Assembly (NCBI GenBank): GCA_964599895.1 | Contig: CAZRHT010000005.1 | Coordinates: 1-64,000, forward strand | Direction of reading: 5' to 3' | Source of the DNA: UM-FILTER-49-7 sp964599895 | GTDB taxonomy: Bacteria > Acidobacteriota > Holophagae > Thermotomaculales > Thermotomaculaceae | DNA length: 64,000 nt | Part shown: one piece after another, positions 9,083-17,266 of the stretch | Layout of the letters: each line of letters starts with the position of its first letter | How positions within the stretch are numbered: the first letter of the stretch is position 1 | Notes under the pieces: generated by a model | What the model was told of the DNA's origin: nothing | Databases searched by the model: none | What the model saw: the letters and a program-made list of their open reading frames with translations, nothing else | Made by a program: the position numbers and the translations under genes

Positions 9083-10921
9083 CTAAGGGTAAGTAGATCT
9101 GGTTTCTTTGGACTCCAGAGTTTCTGCAAGCCTGCTTGAAAGACCGTGTATGCTTTTAGATAGTGCCAGGATATGTTGAATCTCATCTGTACTGTCTTTT
9201 CCAATTTCCTTGCGTTTTCTGGCGGCGGCTTTCATTGCCCCTTTTGTTACAAGAAGAGTGGAATCGAACGTCTCATCCATCCGGTTGCTGAAGCTACGGA
9301 AGGATGTCCGGATGCTCTGGAAAATAGACCATCGGAGGTTTTCTACATTGTTGCGCACCAGTTCCCGCACCTGTTCCAGAATTCGTTTTCTGGCCCTTTT
9401 CTGCTGAAGACCTGCGCCCAGGAATCTGTCCATAGTTCCGGGGGAAATAGGGGACAGAGATTGTTTCCACTTGTGTGTGATCCAATAGGGCTTCTGACGG
9501 GCAATGAATGAGCCTTCACTTTCCGGGGCGTAAAATGGGATCTGTAGGATATCAGCAGCATGATGTCTAATGGTTTCAATCAAATGGTCGGTTTCCAGTT
9601 GCAGCGGTTCCAGAGTTGATGTCATGTATTTTTTGAAACGTCGGGAAAAGAGTCCAAGCCGCTTTTCGAAATAGCCGGGGATAAAATCGGCAAGTTCTTT
9701 TCGGACCGACTTTTCCCATCCCCTGCCGAATGTCCCGGCTTCGCCCTTTTCCACGACCCTTTCAATATCTTTCCGTGCTTCCTGTTCCAGTTGTTCAACA
9801 TCTTCCTGCATTTTCTTCAAAGCGCGTTTCTCTTCTCCGATCAGGCGGTCCCGTACAGCGAGATGCTCAATACGGATTTGACTCAGCTTTTCCTCAAAGA
9901 GAGCAATTCGTTTTTCAAGATCGGTGAGGGGTAGTTCCAGGGATCTCAGTGATACGGTAAGCTCCATCAGGAGGTCGTTCAGGATGTCCAGTGTCCGGCG
10001 ACTCAGTGCCTCATGTAAGGCAGCCTGCTTTTCTCTTGCAAGGAAACTGAAGATACGGGCTTCCAGATCGGCCATTCCGCTTTTTTCCCATCCGTCTTTA
10101 TCTTGATATATTTTTGCTGTAAGGCCTTTTTTTGATGAAACGGGAAACATTGAGTCCGGGTTTATTCCGGCTTTGGTTCTGACAGTTTCTTTCAAGAAAG
10201 AAATAGCCTGGTCCAGTTCGTCTTTATCGAGATAGTCAATTTTGTTCAGAATGAAGAACAGTCGGGGGACCCGGTCCCGAACCGATTTCAGGAATTCAAT
10301 CTCAGTTTCAGTCAAAGGAGGGTCGGCGGAGGTGACAAAAAGGGCGGCATCGCATTGGGAGAGGAAATCCATGGTAGCGACAGTGTTGTGGCGAAACGTG
10401 GAACCGATCCCCGGTGTGTCAATGAACACCACCCCATTTTTCAAAATTTCTGAAGGGTGAAATACCTGGATTTCGGTTACATTCAATGCGTTTTCGGGGT
10501 TTTGGGTTTCATTGACAAAGTGGTTGAGAAAGGAAGTCAGGTCACCGGTACTCTGCTCTTCAGTGACAGCCTCCCCGTTGTACTCCCTGGTAATCTTCAC
10601 CCCTTTTTCGCCGAGCCTCACCCAGGTGGGAAGTGCGGTAACCGGCAGCACTGAGCTGGGAAGGAGAGCTTCTCCAAGAATCGCGTTCAATAAAGTGCTC
10701 TTGCCCCGCTTGAACTGACCCAGTACCGCCAGGTGAAGCCGTTCCTCCCTTAATTGTTCGCGAAGATCATTCAGTTTTGATAGTTGAGTGGCATCGGGGC
10801 GCTTTGACTGGAGAAGGGCAACCGTTTTGTCCAGTAATCCGGGAAGGAAGAACGGACTCTTTGGAGAAGCAATACTTTTCTTTGAATCAATTTTCCTGCT
10901 GGCTGATTCCCGGTCGGTCAT
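9083..10921 (-). CDS. Bacterial dynamin-like GTPase
   Basis: This 612-residue large GTPase has G1 GQFKRGKST, a G2 threonine in LPVTALPT, G3 DTPGIGS and G4 NKID. These lie in the first half, and long helical coiled-coil regions follow, as in bacterial dynamin-like proteins that bind and remodel membranes. The ATG at 10921 is preferred to a TTG nine codons upstream because AGGAGG sits four bases before it. Transcription comes from a perfect TTGACA/TATAAT promoter (11012-11039) back to back with the promoter of the 11-16 kb operon. Bacterial dynamins often come in pairs; only one is seen here. Confidence 0.88.
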   Translation of the reverse strand: MTDRESASRKIDSKKSIASPKSPFFLPGLLDKTVALLQSKRPDATQLSKLNDLREQLREERLHLAVLGQFKRGKSTLLNAILGEALLPSSVLPVTALPTWVRLGEKGVKITREYNGEAVTEEQSTGDLTSFLNHFVNETQNPENALNVTEIQVFHPSEILKNGVVFIDTPGIGSTFRHNTVATMDFLSQCDAALFVTSADPPLTETEIEFLKSVRDRVPRLFFILNKIDYLDKDELDQAISFLKETVRTKAGINPDSMFPVSSKKGLTAKIYQDKDGWEKSGMADLEARIFSFLAREKQAALHEALSRRTLDILNDLLMELTVSLRSLELPLTDLEKRIALFEEKLSQIRIEHLAVRDRLIGEEKRALKKMQEDVEQLEQEARKDIERVVEKGEAGTFGRGWEKSVRKELADFIPGYFEKRLGLFSRRFKKYMTSTLEPLQLETDHLIETIRHHAADILQIPFYAPESEGSFIARQKPYWITHKWKQSLSPISPGTMDRFLGAGLQQKRARKRILEQVRELVRNNVENLRWSIFQSIRTSFRSFSNRMDETFDSTLLVTKGAMKAAARKRKEIGKDSTDEIQHILALSKSIHGLSSRLAETLESKETRSTYP

Positions 10922-11011
10922 GGGTCCTCCTGATGTTGTCTGTTTCAACCAGGAGTCATCAGCCGCATGGCGGTTAAATGGGGGACTCCTTCCCCTTAAA
11001 AAGTTTGTATC

Positions 11012-11039
11012 ATTATATCCGCTGAGACGTTTTTGTCAA
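11012..11039 (-). promoter_or_regulatory. Consensus sigma-70 promoter of the dynamin-like gene
   Basis: On the minus strand TTGACA, a 16-base spacer and TATAAT are both perfect matches to consensus. The start site would be near 11005, leaving a leader of about 85 bases. Confidence 0.75.
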
Positions 11040-11060
11040 AAAATGTCTGGGAGAAAGCCT

Positions 11061-11089
11061 TTGACATTGAAATTGAGATTCAATATTCT
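11061..11089 (+). promoter_or_regulatory. Sigma-70 promoter of the three-gene unknown operon
   Basis: TTGACA (11061-11066), a 17-base spacer and TATTCT (11084-11089). Its -35 box lies only 22 bases from the divergent dynamin promoter -35. Predicted start near 11096 leaves about 58 leader bases before the ATG at 11154. Confidence 0.65.
11066..11084. promoter_or_regulatory. Candidate operator in the promoter spacer
   Basis: A perfect inverted repeat ATTGAA-N7-TTCAAT fills the spacer between the -35 and -10 boxes. This is a typical repressor position. No regulator gene is adjacent, so the binding protein is unknown. Confidence 0.45.
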
Positions 11090-11153
11090 ATGGGACAAGT
11101 TCAGATTTCAAGCTGCACGTCTGGAAGAACAGCATTGAAGTTGGTGAAGTGAA

Positions 11154-14100
11154 ATGAATCGAGATACTGGGACCTTCAGGAAAGCCAGAGAGGAAAGAAA
11201 CCCGGGTGCGGACCTGCTTTTTTTTCTGTTCCTTCTGTTCTTTTTCTGTTGTTCGTCCCTCTTTTCGGCACCTCCAAGAGTTGTCATGATTCAGGATATG
11301 AGCAGCGGGAAGGCGCTTAAGGTTGAGAGTTTCTCTGTGACATGCAGTGTTCTTCTGACCTCCGTTGACCGGGACAATGCTTCTTTTCTCATGGTAAATG
11401 GACTCAACGGAGAGGGAGTTTCCTTTCAGTATAGGAAGTCTCCTAATTACTACCTTACCGTGGATGGAAATGAATTGGCACTTTCGTACCGGAAGCACAG
11501 CAAGTGGTTCCTGAAAATGGCCAGCTTCAAGCTTATTAGAAAAAGCGATGGCAGCGTTCAGATTGAATCTGCCGGGAAACCGGGATACATGCTGGCTGTC
11601 TCCGCTTCCATTCCCATCGTCTCCACCGCAGGGGGCAATTTCATGCTCCGTTCTCCGGTGCCGGAACCCGAAAGTGACGAAACTGAAACCAGCCCCGTAC
11701 AGACGCTGAACCCTCCGGTCCGTCAGCCCGTCAGCCCGAACATGTCCCAAAACCGCCACATTACCACAACCTCCGCTTCCCCAGAACAAGGGAAGCCCGA
11801 GACACCGAAACATACAGAATCTATAGGTTCCTTGGTCTTGAACGTGCTTTCCACCCAGGCAAAGGCAATCAAGGGCCTTTTCACCTCAAGTCCGGAAACA
11901 AAGGCGAAAGAACCTGCAACGGATGAGGTCGAAGCGGCAAAACATACGGTGAAAGAAGGAACCGGGTGGAACAACCCGTCGAAAGAGGCCGCCAGCCCTG
12001 CTGTATTACAAATCCCGCCAATGGGAGACATGGCAGCCCTGAATGATTTCGTGGATACTGGAGCCATTACCACAACCATGAATCTGTTGAAGAAGTTGTA
12101 TGGGGAATTGACACCGGAGCAGGAAGCATCATTGAGAAAGCAATTTGACCAATACTATGAATATCCCTGTGAGGAAGTAAAAGAATACTTCAGGAAACTC
12201 AACCGGGAGCTGTACCGGCTGGTTACTCTGAAAATGAGGTTGTCCGTTGAAATGAGCGGGTACGGGCAGGCAGCCGCCGAGTCTACGAACGCGCTGGCGT
12301 TTCAGAATGAAACCATGGCGAAGGCTGCATCCCGACATCTGATCCAGCGGCGGAAACGAATTCTCTCCATTCAACAGCAGCTTGCACAAATCAACATGCA
12401 CCTGAACACCGTCGGGGACGTACCCAATGCCCTGGAAGTCAAAAAGAAGAGAGAAAAATTCTTCGAAGATATGATCCTTCTTTCGTTGAATGAACAGAAA
12501 TCACAACGCAAGCCGGCCATGGATCAATCGACCTCAGCAAGAGTTGAAACGTCAACCAACAATGTGGGGTTCAAGTATATATCGATCAACACAAAACCCG
12601 AGATCAGAAAGCTGGTCTCCGATCCATATTCCGTTACATATGAGGAGAAAGCTGGACAAAGCGAAGGGCTTTTCACATTCTATGATGCCAGACAGCAGTG
12701 GGATTCCGAGAACCCAACGCCCAGAGGTGACAGTGTCGCTACGTTTACCTGGAAACTGCCATCAGCCATTTTCGCAGTTGTGGACGACACAAAAGTCAAC
12801 GACTGGGTCATTAGTAATACAAGGCCCACTGAAAAATGGAATATTGACCTGGCTGCTTCGTCCAACTGCAATGTTCGAATGGAAAGCGTTATTCTGCCAT
12901 CAGTTCCAGCAAAGATGAATCTGGATGACCTGTTTCAGGGCGGACAGGAAATATCGGGGATGGAAATTCGATTTACCCAGAGTCTGTTTAATTCACTGCA
13001 CCAGAATCATGGTGTAATCGCACTCCGGTTCCGAATTTTGTCAGGGAATGGTGGAAAGGACCCAACGGTTCTGGTTCTGTACAGATTCCAGTTGCAGAAC
13101 GATATGGAAAAGAGAAAACAGGAACCGCAGGTCAATGAAGCTGATTTCGCCATGCCAGGCAAAGAAGACTATTACAAACTTCAGATCGAGCAGTTGAAAG
13201 AGGATATCGACCGGTACAGAAGCATGTTGCGCAAGGCGGGAACTGACGCGGAGAAAAAGCACTACGAATGGATGATCATGGGAAAAGAAGCGGACCTTCA
13301 GCAACAGAAAGACCTGCTGGCCGAGGTGAAAACCGGACAGTTCCGGCATACGGAAACCCGTTGGGACAAAGTCAACGCAGAAATTTCAGCCAACCGTTTT
13401 CTGGAAGACAGTCGAAAATACGAGGAAAAGATCCACCAGGCAGAATACCGTACGGATATGATTCGAAAAATCGGAGAGATGTCCAACAAAATAACCGAAC
13501 AGGATGAGCTGGGGGTTCGGGACTGGGCAGAACGGCAGCGGAAAGCCGCACTTGAAGCTGGAGATGATGCAAAACTGGCCGCCATCTACACCGCCTTGCA
13601 GAAAAGATACCAGCAGAATCTGGAAGAAGGCCAGACGTCTGCAGGCCTGGAAGTCGCAAAAATGGATGACTACCTGGAAGCAGCCAAATATGTAAAAGAC
13701 AAGGCGGATACCGGCTTCATGATTGCGTCCACTATTCAGTCTGGAGGTACCATGTATCTCTATGCCGCCTATACCGGGTTGACCAACGGCATCAGTGACG
13801 GTATCAGGTCAGGTGTGGAACATGCTGTCAAAAGCCTCAACATGACGACCATGATCGCAGGCAGTGCTTATGATGGATACAACGTCGTGGATCCCCGGAC
13901 GGGGAAGAAGATGGGTTGGAAAGGCGCGGCTAAAAATACAGCCATAACAGTTGCGCTCCTCGGGGTGTGCCATGTGGCCATAAAGGGCGCGGTCAAGACA
14001 TGCACAGTTGCAGAGGAGGCATACAGTAAATATGCCTTTGAAAGCGCGATGACTGTACAGGAGCGGGAAATGTCCATCACCATGGTGAACCAGTATGAGA

Positions 14101-15014
14101 AAAAGCTTCTGCAGATGGAAAAACTGGCACAGCGGGGAGAGAGTGCTGCCGCAAGAGAGCAGGCCCTACTGATGGAAAAGGAAACAGAGAAACTCATGGC
14201 CAATCCCCATGCCAAAAATTACTTGAAATACAACGGATCTCCGGAAATCCAGCGGGCATATGTCCAGTATGAAAACAAGGTAAAAGCCAGGGTTGAAGCC
14301 AGATTCAAAAAAATGATGGAAGAAAGAGGGTGGGACAAGTTCGAGTTGAAGGAATTTCGGAACGCTGCCTCAGGCGACTCCGTCCCTATGGACTGGGACA
14401 TTGGACTGATTGAAGACAAGCTGCAAACAGTTAACATCAAGGGAAAAGAAATCAAATTCATAATGAAAAACGGGAGACGCATGTCAGTGAAGCAATTTCA
14501 GAAAGAAGGTGAAGAACTGTTTCGAAAGGCGTACCACCTTGAAACCGGATACTCCGCCGAAGGTTCCTTCGCGAACCTGACCACCTCTGCACACAATGAA
14601 GCATTCAAGGATGTGGCCATTCTCACCGACCCCTCCAGGGCAAGCAGAGAGCTCGCCGAGGAGACGGCAGGAACAGTCAAATACAAAGCGGATCACATGC
14701 TTGGAAAGCATAGCGCGGGCTTCATTACCAAAGCCGGGAAAATGGGAGAAGCCTGCAGGGGACTGGCAAAGGAAATCCGAACGAAACTGATTCCCAACCT
14801 TCAGCAGTGGAAAGATGGTCAGAAAGCTCTCCTGGACAACATGAACGGGGTGCAATATTTCAACAGACTTGAAGCAGTGCTTCGCGAATTCGGAGAAAAC
14901 CGCATCAACATCGTGGAAGCCGAGCGTTCCGTAAGAAGATTGACAGGAAAATCACTGGATGAACTGCCCGCTTTTATTAGCGGTTCTCTAAAACATGCCA
15001 TTCAAGCTAAATGA
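11154..15014 (+). CDS. Giant exported coiled-coil protein of unknown function
   Basis: I do not recognise this 1286-residue protein. Visible order: a long charged n-region and hydrophobic core (about 22-38) ending in SSLFSA, consistent with a Sec signal or membrane anchor; a beta-rich, trefoil-like domain (about 42-168); a Pro/Ser/Thr-rich linker (about 170-290); helical coiled coil (about 300-450); a second beta-rich domain (about 480-650); a strongly charged coiled coil (about 655-850); two glycine/alanine-rich hydrophobic stretches (about 853-885 and 925-949); another coiled coil; and a C-terminal domain with SGDSVPMDWDIG (1073-1084) and TTSAHNEAFKD (1143-1153). The layout recalls large surface or effector proteins with a variable C-terminal catalytic domain, but no function is assigned. 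It leads an operon with two membrane proteins. Confidence 0.85.
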   Translation: MNRDTGTFRKAREERNPGADLLFFLFLLFFFCCSSLFSAPPRVVMIQDMSSGKALKVESFSVTCSVLLTSVDRDNASFLMVNGLNGEGVSFQYRKSPNYYLTVDGNELALSYRKHSKWFLKMASFKLIRKSDGSVQIESAGKPGYMLAVSASIPIVSTAGGNFMLRSPVPEPESDETETSPVQTLNPPVRQPVSPNMSQNRHITTTSASPEQGKPETPKHTESIGSLVLNVLSTQAKAIKGLFTSSPETKAKEPATDEVEAAKHTVKEGTGWNNPSKEAASPAVLQIPPMGDMAALNDFVDTGAITTTMNLLKKLYGELTPEQEASLRKQFDQYYEYPCEEVKEYFRKLNRELYRLVTLKMRLSVEMSGYGQAAAESTNALAFQNETMAKAASRHLIQRRKRILSIQQQLAQINMHLNTVGDVPNALEVKKKREKFFEDMILLSLNEQKSQRKPAMDQSTSARVETSTNNVGFKYISINTKPEIRKLVSDPYSVTYEEKAGQSEGLFTFYDARQQWDSENPTPRGDSVATFTWKLPSAIFAVVDDTKVNDWVISNTRPTEKWNIDLAASSNCNVRMESVILPSVPAKMNLDDLFQGGQEISGMEIRFTQSLFNSLHQNHGVIALRFRILSGNGGKDPTVLVLYRFQLQNDMEKRKQEPQVNEADFAMPGKEDYYKLQIEQLKEDIDRYRSMLRKAGTDAEKKHYEWMIMGKEADLQQQKDLLAEVKTGQFRHTETRWDKVNAEISANRFLEDSRKYEEKIHQAEYRTDMIRKIGEMSNKITEQDELGVRDWAERQRKAALEAGDDAKLAAIYTALQKRYQQNLEEGQTSAGLEVAKMDDYLEAAKYVKDKADTGFMIASTIQSGGTMYLYAAYTGLTNGISDGIRSGVEHAVKSLNMTTMIAGSAYDGYNVVDPRTGKKMGWKGAAKNTAITVALLGVCHVAIKGAVKTCTVAEEAYSKYAFESAMTVQEREMSITMVNQYEKKLLQMEKLAQRGESAAAREQALLMEKETEKLMANPHAKNYLKYNGSPEIQRAYVQYENKVKARVEARFKKMMEERGWDKFELKEFRNAASGDSVPMDWDIGLIEDKLQTVNIKGKEIKFIMKNGRRMSVKQFQKEGEELFRKAYHLETGYSAEGSFANLTTSAHNEAFKDVAILTDPSRASRELAEETAGTVKYKADHMLGKHSAGFITKAGKMGEACRGLAKEIRTKLIPNLQQWKDGQKALLDNMNGVQYFNRLEAVLREFGENRINIVEAERSVRRLTGKSLDELPAFISGSLKHAIQAK

Positions 15015-15026
15015 AGGGGGAGATAA

Positions 15027-15335
15027 ATGGAACTTGTATATGGGATTCTGGTGGCAATTGCGCTGACGATCATTCTTGGGGTTTTCCAGAATCGGAAGAA
15101 GAGGCAGGCATGGAATGGAACGGTGACAAAGATTAAATATGTACCGCAATATTACGATGACGCCAATAACCTGATACAGGCTCGCTATGTTATTCATTAT
15201 CGAACAGATGCCGGGAAAAAGAGCAAAATTCATGTCAATGAACACCAGTTCGGACAACAGTTCCCCGGCCTGCAGGAGGGAGGACGGTTACAAAAACAGC
15301 CGGGAAAATATCTCCCGGATATGGTCAGATCGTGA
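15027..15335 (+). CDS. Small single-pass membrane protein
   Basis: This 102-residue protein has one N-terminal transmembrane helix (VYGILVAIALTIILGVF) and a short positively charged stretch. A compact beta-rich domain follows (WNGTVTKIKYVP, ARYVIHYRTDAGKKSKIHV, then G-x-LQKQPGKYLPD). The soluble part resembles small OB- or SH3-like domains in proteins annotated only as hypothetical. GGGGGAG precedes the ATG, and the gene starts 12 bases after the giant protein ends. This placement makes it a probable accessory or anchor for that protein (inference). Confidence 0.75.
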   Translation: MELVYGILVAIALTIILGVFQNRKKRQAWNGTVTKIKYVPQYYDDANNLIQARYVIHYRTDAGKKSKIHVNEHQFGQQFPGLQEGGRLQKQPGKYLPDMVRS

Positions 15336-15363
15336 TGAAAACTGAATCCTCGTGGGAACCGCG

Positions 15364-16296
15364 ATGACTGGCAAAAAAGCGACTGAAGACTCCCTGGACT
15401 TTGAAATCAGGATTTCCATTTTCAACAATCCGCTTCTCTGGCGACAACTTCTTATTGTATCGTTTCTTTCTTCCGGATTTGTACTGTTCCTTCTTGTGGG
15501 CCTCAACCTGTATGAAGGGAACTGGGAACAGATTCCCGGTTCTTTCCTGACCTGGCTTGTCCTGGCAGGGGGAATATTTGCCGCCTTCGCCTTGATCCTG
15601 ATGTTTCTGTCCAGGGGAATCGTGACCCGGTACGTGATTTCGGATGAGGGCATAGTTCAGGAAACATTGACAGGGATGAGAAAACTCACCCGTAAGGTCC
15701 CATTTTTTGCTCTTTTGTTTGGCGGGACCAGAGGAATGACTGCCGCAGGTGCCGGAATGCTTGCAAAATCAAGGGAAGTCATCGGGATGGAGTGGAAGGA
15801 CGTGTCTGCTGTGGAGATGTTTCCTTCCCGATTTGAAATCCGCCTGAAAAATAAGTGGCGGACAGTTATTCAGCTTATGTGTCTGCCGGAAAATTACCAG
15901 GATATTGTTGAAATTGTCCATCAACAGGTGTCTGAAAGCCCGCCGGAGGAATCGGATTCTGTCTTTTCACAGATGATCTGCAGTTTGTCCACTCTTCTTC
16001 TTGGTTTTTTTCTATTTCCGATTCTCCCGGTTCGCGTTCCGGGGCTGTTTATTATTCTCATCATGATTTTTTCCTTTCCCGCAATCTGGAGCGATACAAA
16101 AATCCGGAAGATTTCTGCAGTTATTATTTTGTTTCTTCTGATTTCCGGAATTTCACTGGCAGTTTACTTCGGAGAAGTGAATTTCAGCCGTTCCGGTTGC
16201 ATGTACGCTTTCGCGATAGAGTTTCTGGCGTGGTTTTTCTTTATGTTTATAGCACTTCGGGCACTTTTTACAGGGAAACATACCCTGACATTATAA
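15364..16296 (+). CDS. Polytopic membrane protein with PH-like domain
   Basis: About 310 residues. Two N-terminal transmembrane helices are followed by a cytosolic-looking domain (VTRYVISDEGIVQET ... WKDVSAVEMFPSRFEIRLK) with the strand pattern of bacterial PH-like domains. About four more helices follow. The ATG at 15364 is chosen for the GGGAA six bases upstream; a GTG at 15352 in the same frame is possible. It is the third gene of the operon begun by the giant exported protein, and it meets the ParA-like gene tail to tail 31 bases later. Function unknown. Confidence 0.75.
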   Translation: MTGKKATEDSLDFEIRISIFNNPLLWRQLLIVSFLSSGFVLFLLVGLNLYEGNWEQIPGSFLTWLVLAGGIFAAFALILMFLSRGIVTRYVISDEGIVQETLTGMRKLTRKVPFFALLFGGTRGMTAAGAGMLAKSREVIGMEWKDVSAVEMFPSRFEIRLKNKWRTVIQLMCLPENYQDIVEIVHQQVSESPPEESDSVFSQMICSLSTLLLGFFLFPILPVRVPGLFIILIMIFSFPAIWSDTKIRKISAVIILFLLISGISLAVYFGEVNFSRSGCMYAFAIEFLAWFFFMFIALRALFTGKHTLTL

Positions 16297-16327
16297 ATCT
16301 GTGCCGATCATCTCTGTTACATTAGCA

Positions 16328-17101
16328 CTATCTGTTATCCGACCCCGACACTCGGCTGGTATGAGAAGCGGCCGTGATGCTGGCGAGTTGATTCAATGCA
16401 ATGGAGGGGCGGCTGCCGGGGTGGCGTCGAGAAACCGGCTCGTGGTGGGCCATGGATTCGCTGACGAGGGAGCTGCGTGGGATTTTTACGGAGTTGAATG
16501 CCACCCGTCGGTGTCGGCTTTCCACATACCGGTGCGCCTGATTCGCGAGGGACGCGTTCCGTGCTACCTGGTTGAAGATCACCTGAATATCAACATCAAA
16601 GTCATTGAAATCACGTAATACCATGGCAATATCTGCCCCGGTGCCGGGACCGGGGATAAAGGGCATCAGGACGGAGTCACTGAAGTTCCATGCGTTCACG
16701 GAAAACAGGTTGTAGGCCGGGCCGGTGTCAATGATGATGAAATCATGTTCACCCTTAGCTGGCATCAACTTTTTCTTCAATTTCATATAGGAGAAGGGTT
16801 TACTCAGCATATGGTAGTCCATTCCTGCCAGTTCATCTGTGGAGGGGATAAGATAGAGGTTCTGGTCCACAAACAGAGTTGTTTTCCACCATGTAGTACT
16901 TCGGGTGAGGAGGTCTTTGACAGAATAAGTGATCAATTCTTCCCGCTGACCCATGGCGCGGGTGAGGGAAGCCTTGGGATCCATGTCCACGGACAGAACT
17001 TTGTAGCCGAGCCCGGCCAGGCCATGGGCCAGGTGAAAGGCTATTGAAGTTTTTCCTGTTCCTCCCAGCGGGTTGCTGACGGTAATAACAGTTGCCTGCA
17101 C
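16328..17101 (-). CDS. Orphan ParA/MinD-like ATPase with altered Walker A
   Basis: This 257-residue P-loop ATPase of the ParA/Soj type has an N-terminal NPLGGTGKTS (10-19), a Walker A' VDMDPKAS (39-46) and a Walker B IIIDTGPAYN. The signature lysine of the deviant Walker A (NxKGGxGKT) is Leu12 here; the nucleotide-binding lysine in GKT is retained. The GTG start is supported by GAGAGGAG at proper distance and by the family N-terminus. There is no parB or cargo gene beside it, so its role could be plasmid-like partition, positioning of a protein complex, or regulation. The C-terminal 60 residues are unusually rich in Ser, His and Arg. Confidence 0.8.
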   Translation of the reverse strand: MQATVITVSNPLGGTGKTSIAFHLAHGLAGLGYKVLSVDMDPKASLTRAMGQREELITYSVKDLLTRSTTWWKTTLFVDQNLYLIPSTDELAGMDYHMLSKPFSYMKLKKKLMPAKGEHDFIIIDTGPAYNLFSVNAWNFSDSVLMPFIPGPGTGADIAMVLRDFNDFDVDIQVIFNQVARNASLANQAHRYVESRHRRVAFNSVKIPRSSLVSESMAHHEPVSRRHPGSRPSIALNQLASITAASHTSRVSGSDNR

Positions 17102-17229
17102 GGTGCGCTCCTCTCTGGCATGGTGCCGTATAATTTTCTCCCCTGTTCATAAGGTAGGCGGAAATTCAAAGGGAACCAGTAACGCAGGTCACAAAAATGG
17201 AAATAATTCAGTTTTGAAGGAAAGGGACG

Positions 17230-17263
17230 TTAAGCTCAAACTCCAATCTTAGCTCAAACTTAG
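17230..17263. repeat. Intergenic CTCAAACT repeat, copy A
   Basis: Two degenerate units reading TTAAGCTCAAACT and TTAGCTCAAACT lie between the ParA-like gene and the beta-propeller gene. On the opposite strand this is the same AGTTTGAG/AGTTTAAG hexamer theme seen at 19256, 20502 and 30256. Confidence 0.45.
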
Positions 17264-17266
17264 TTT

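Noticed and set aside
8812..9204. 130-residue minus-strand frame after the dynamin gene
   Set aside because: It overlaps the dynamin end, lacks a good ribosome-binding site and has no recognisable motif.
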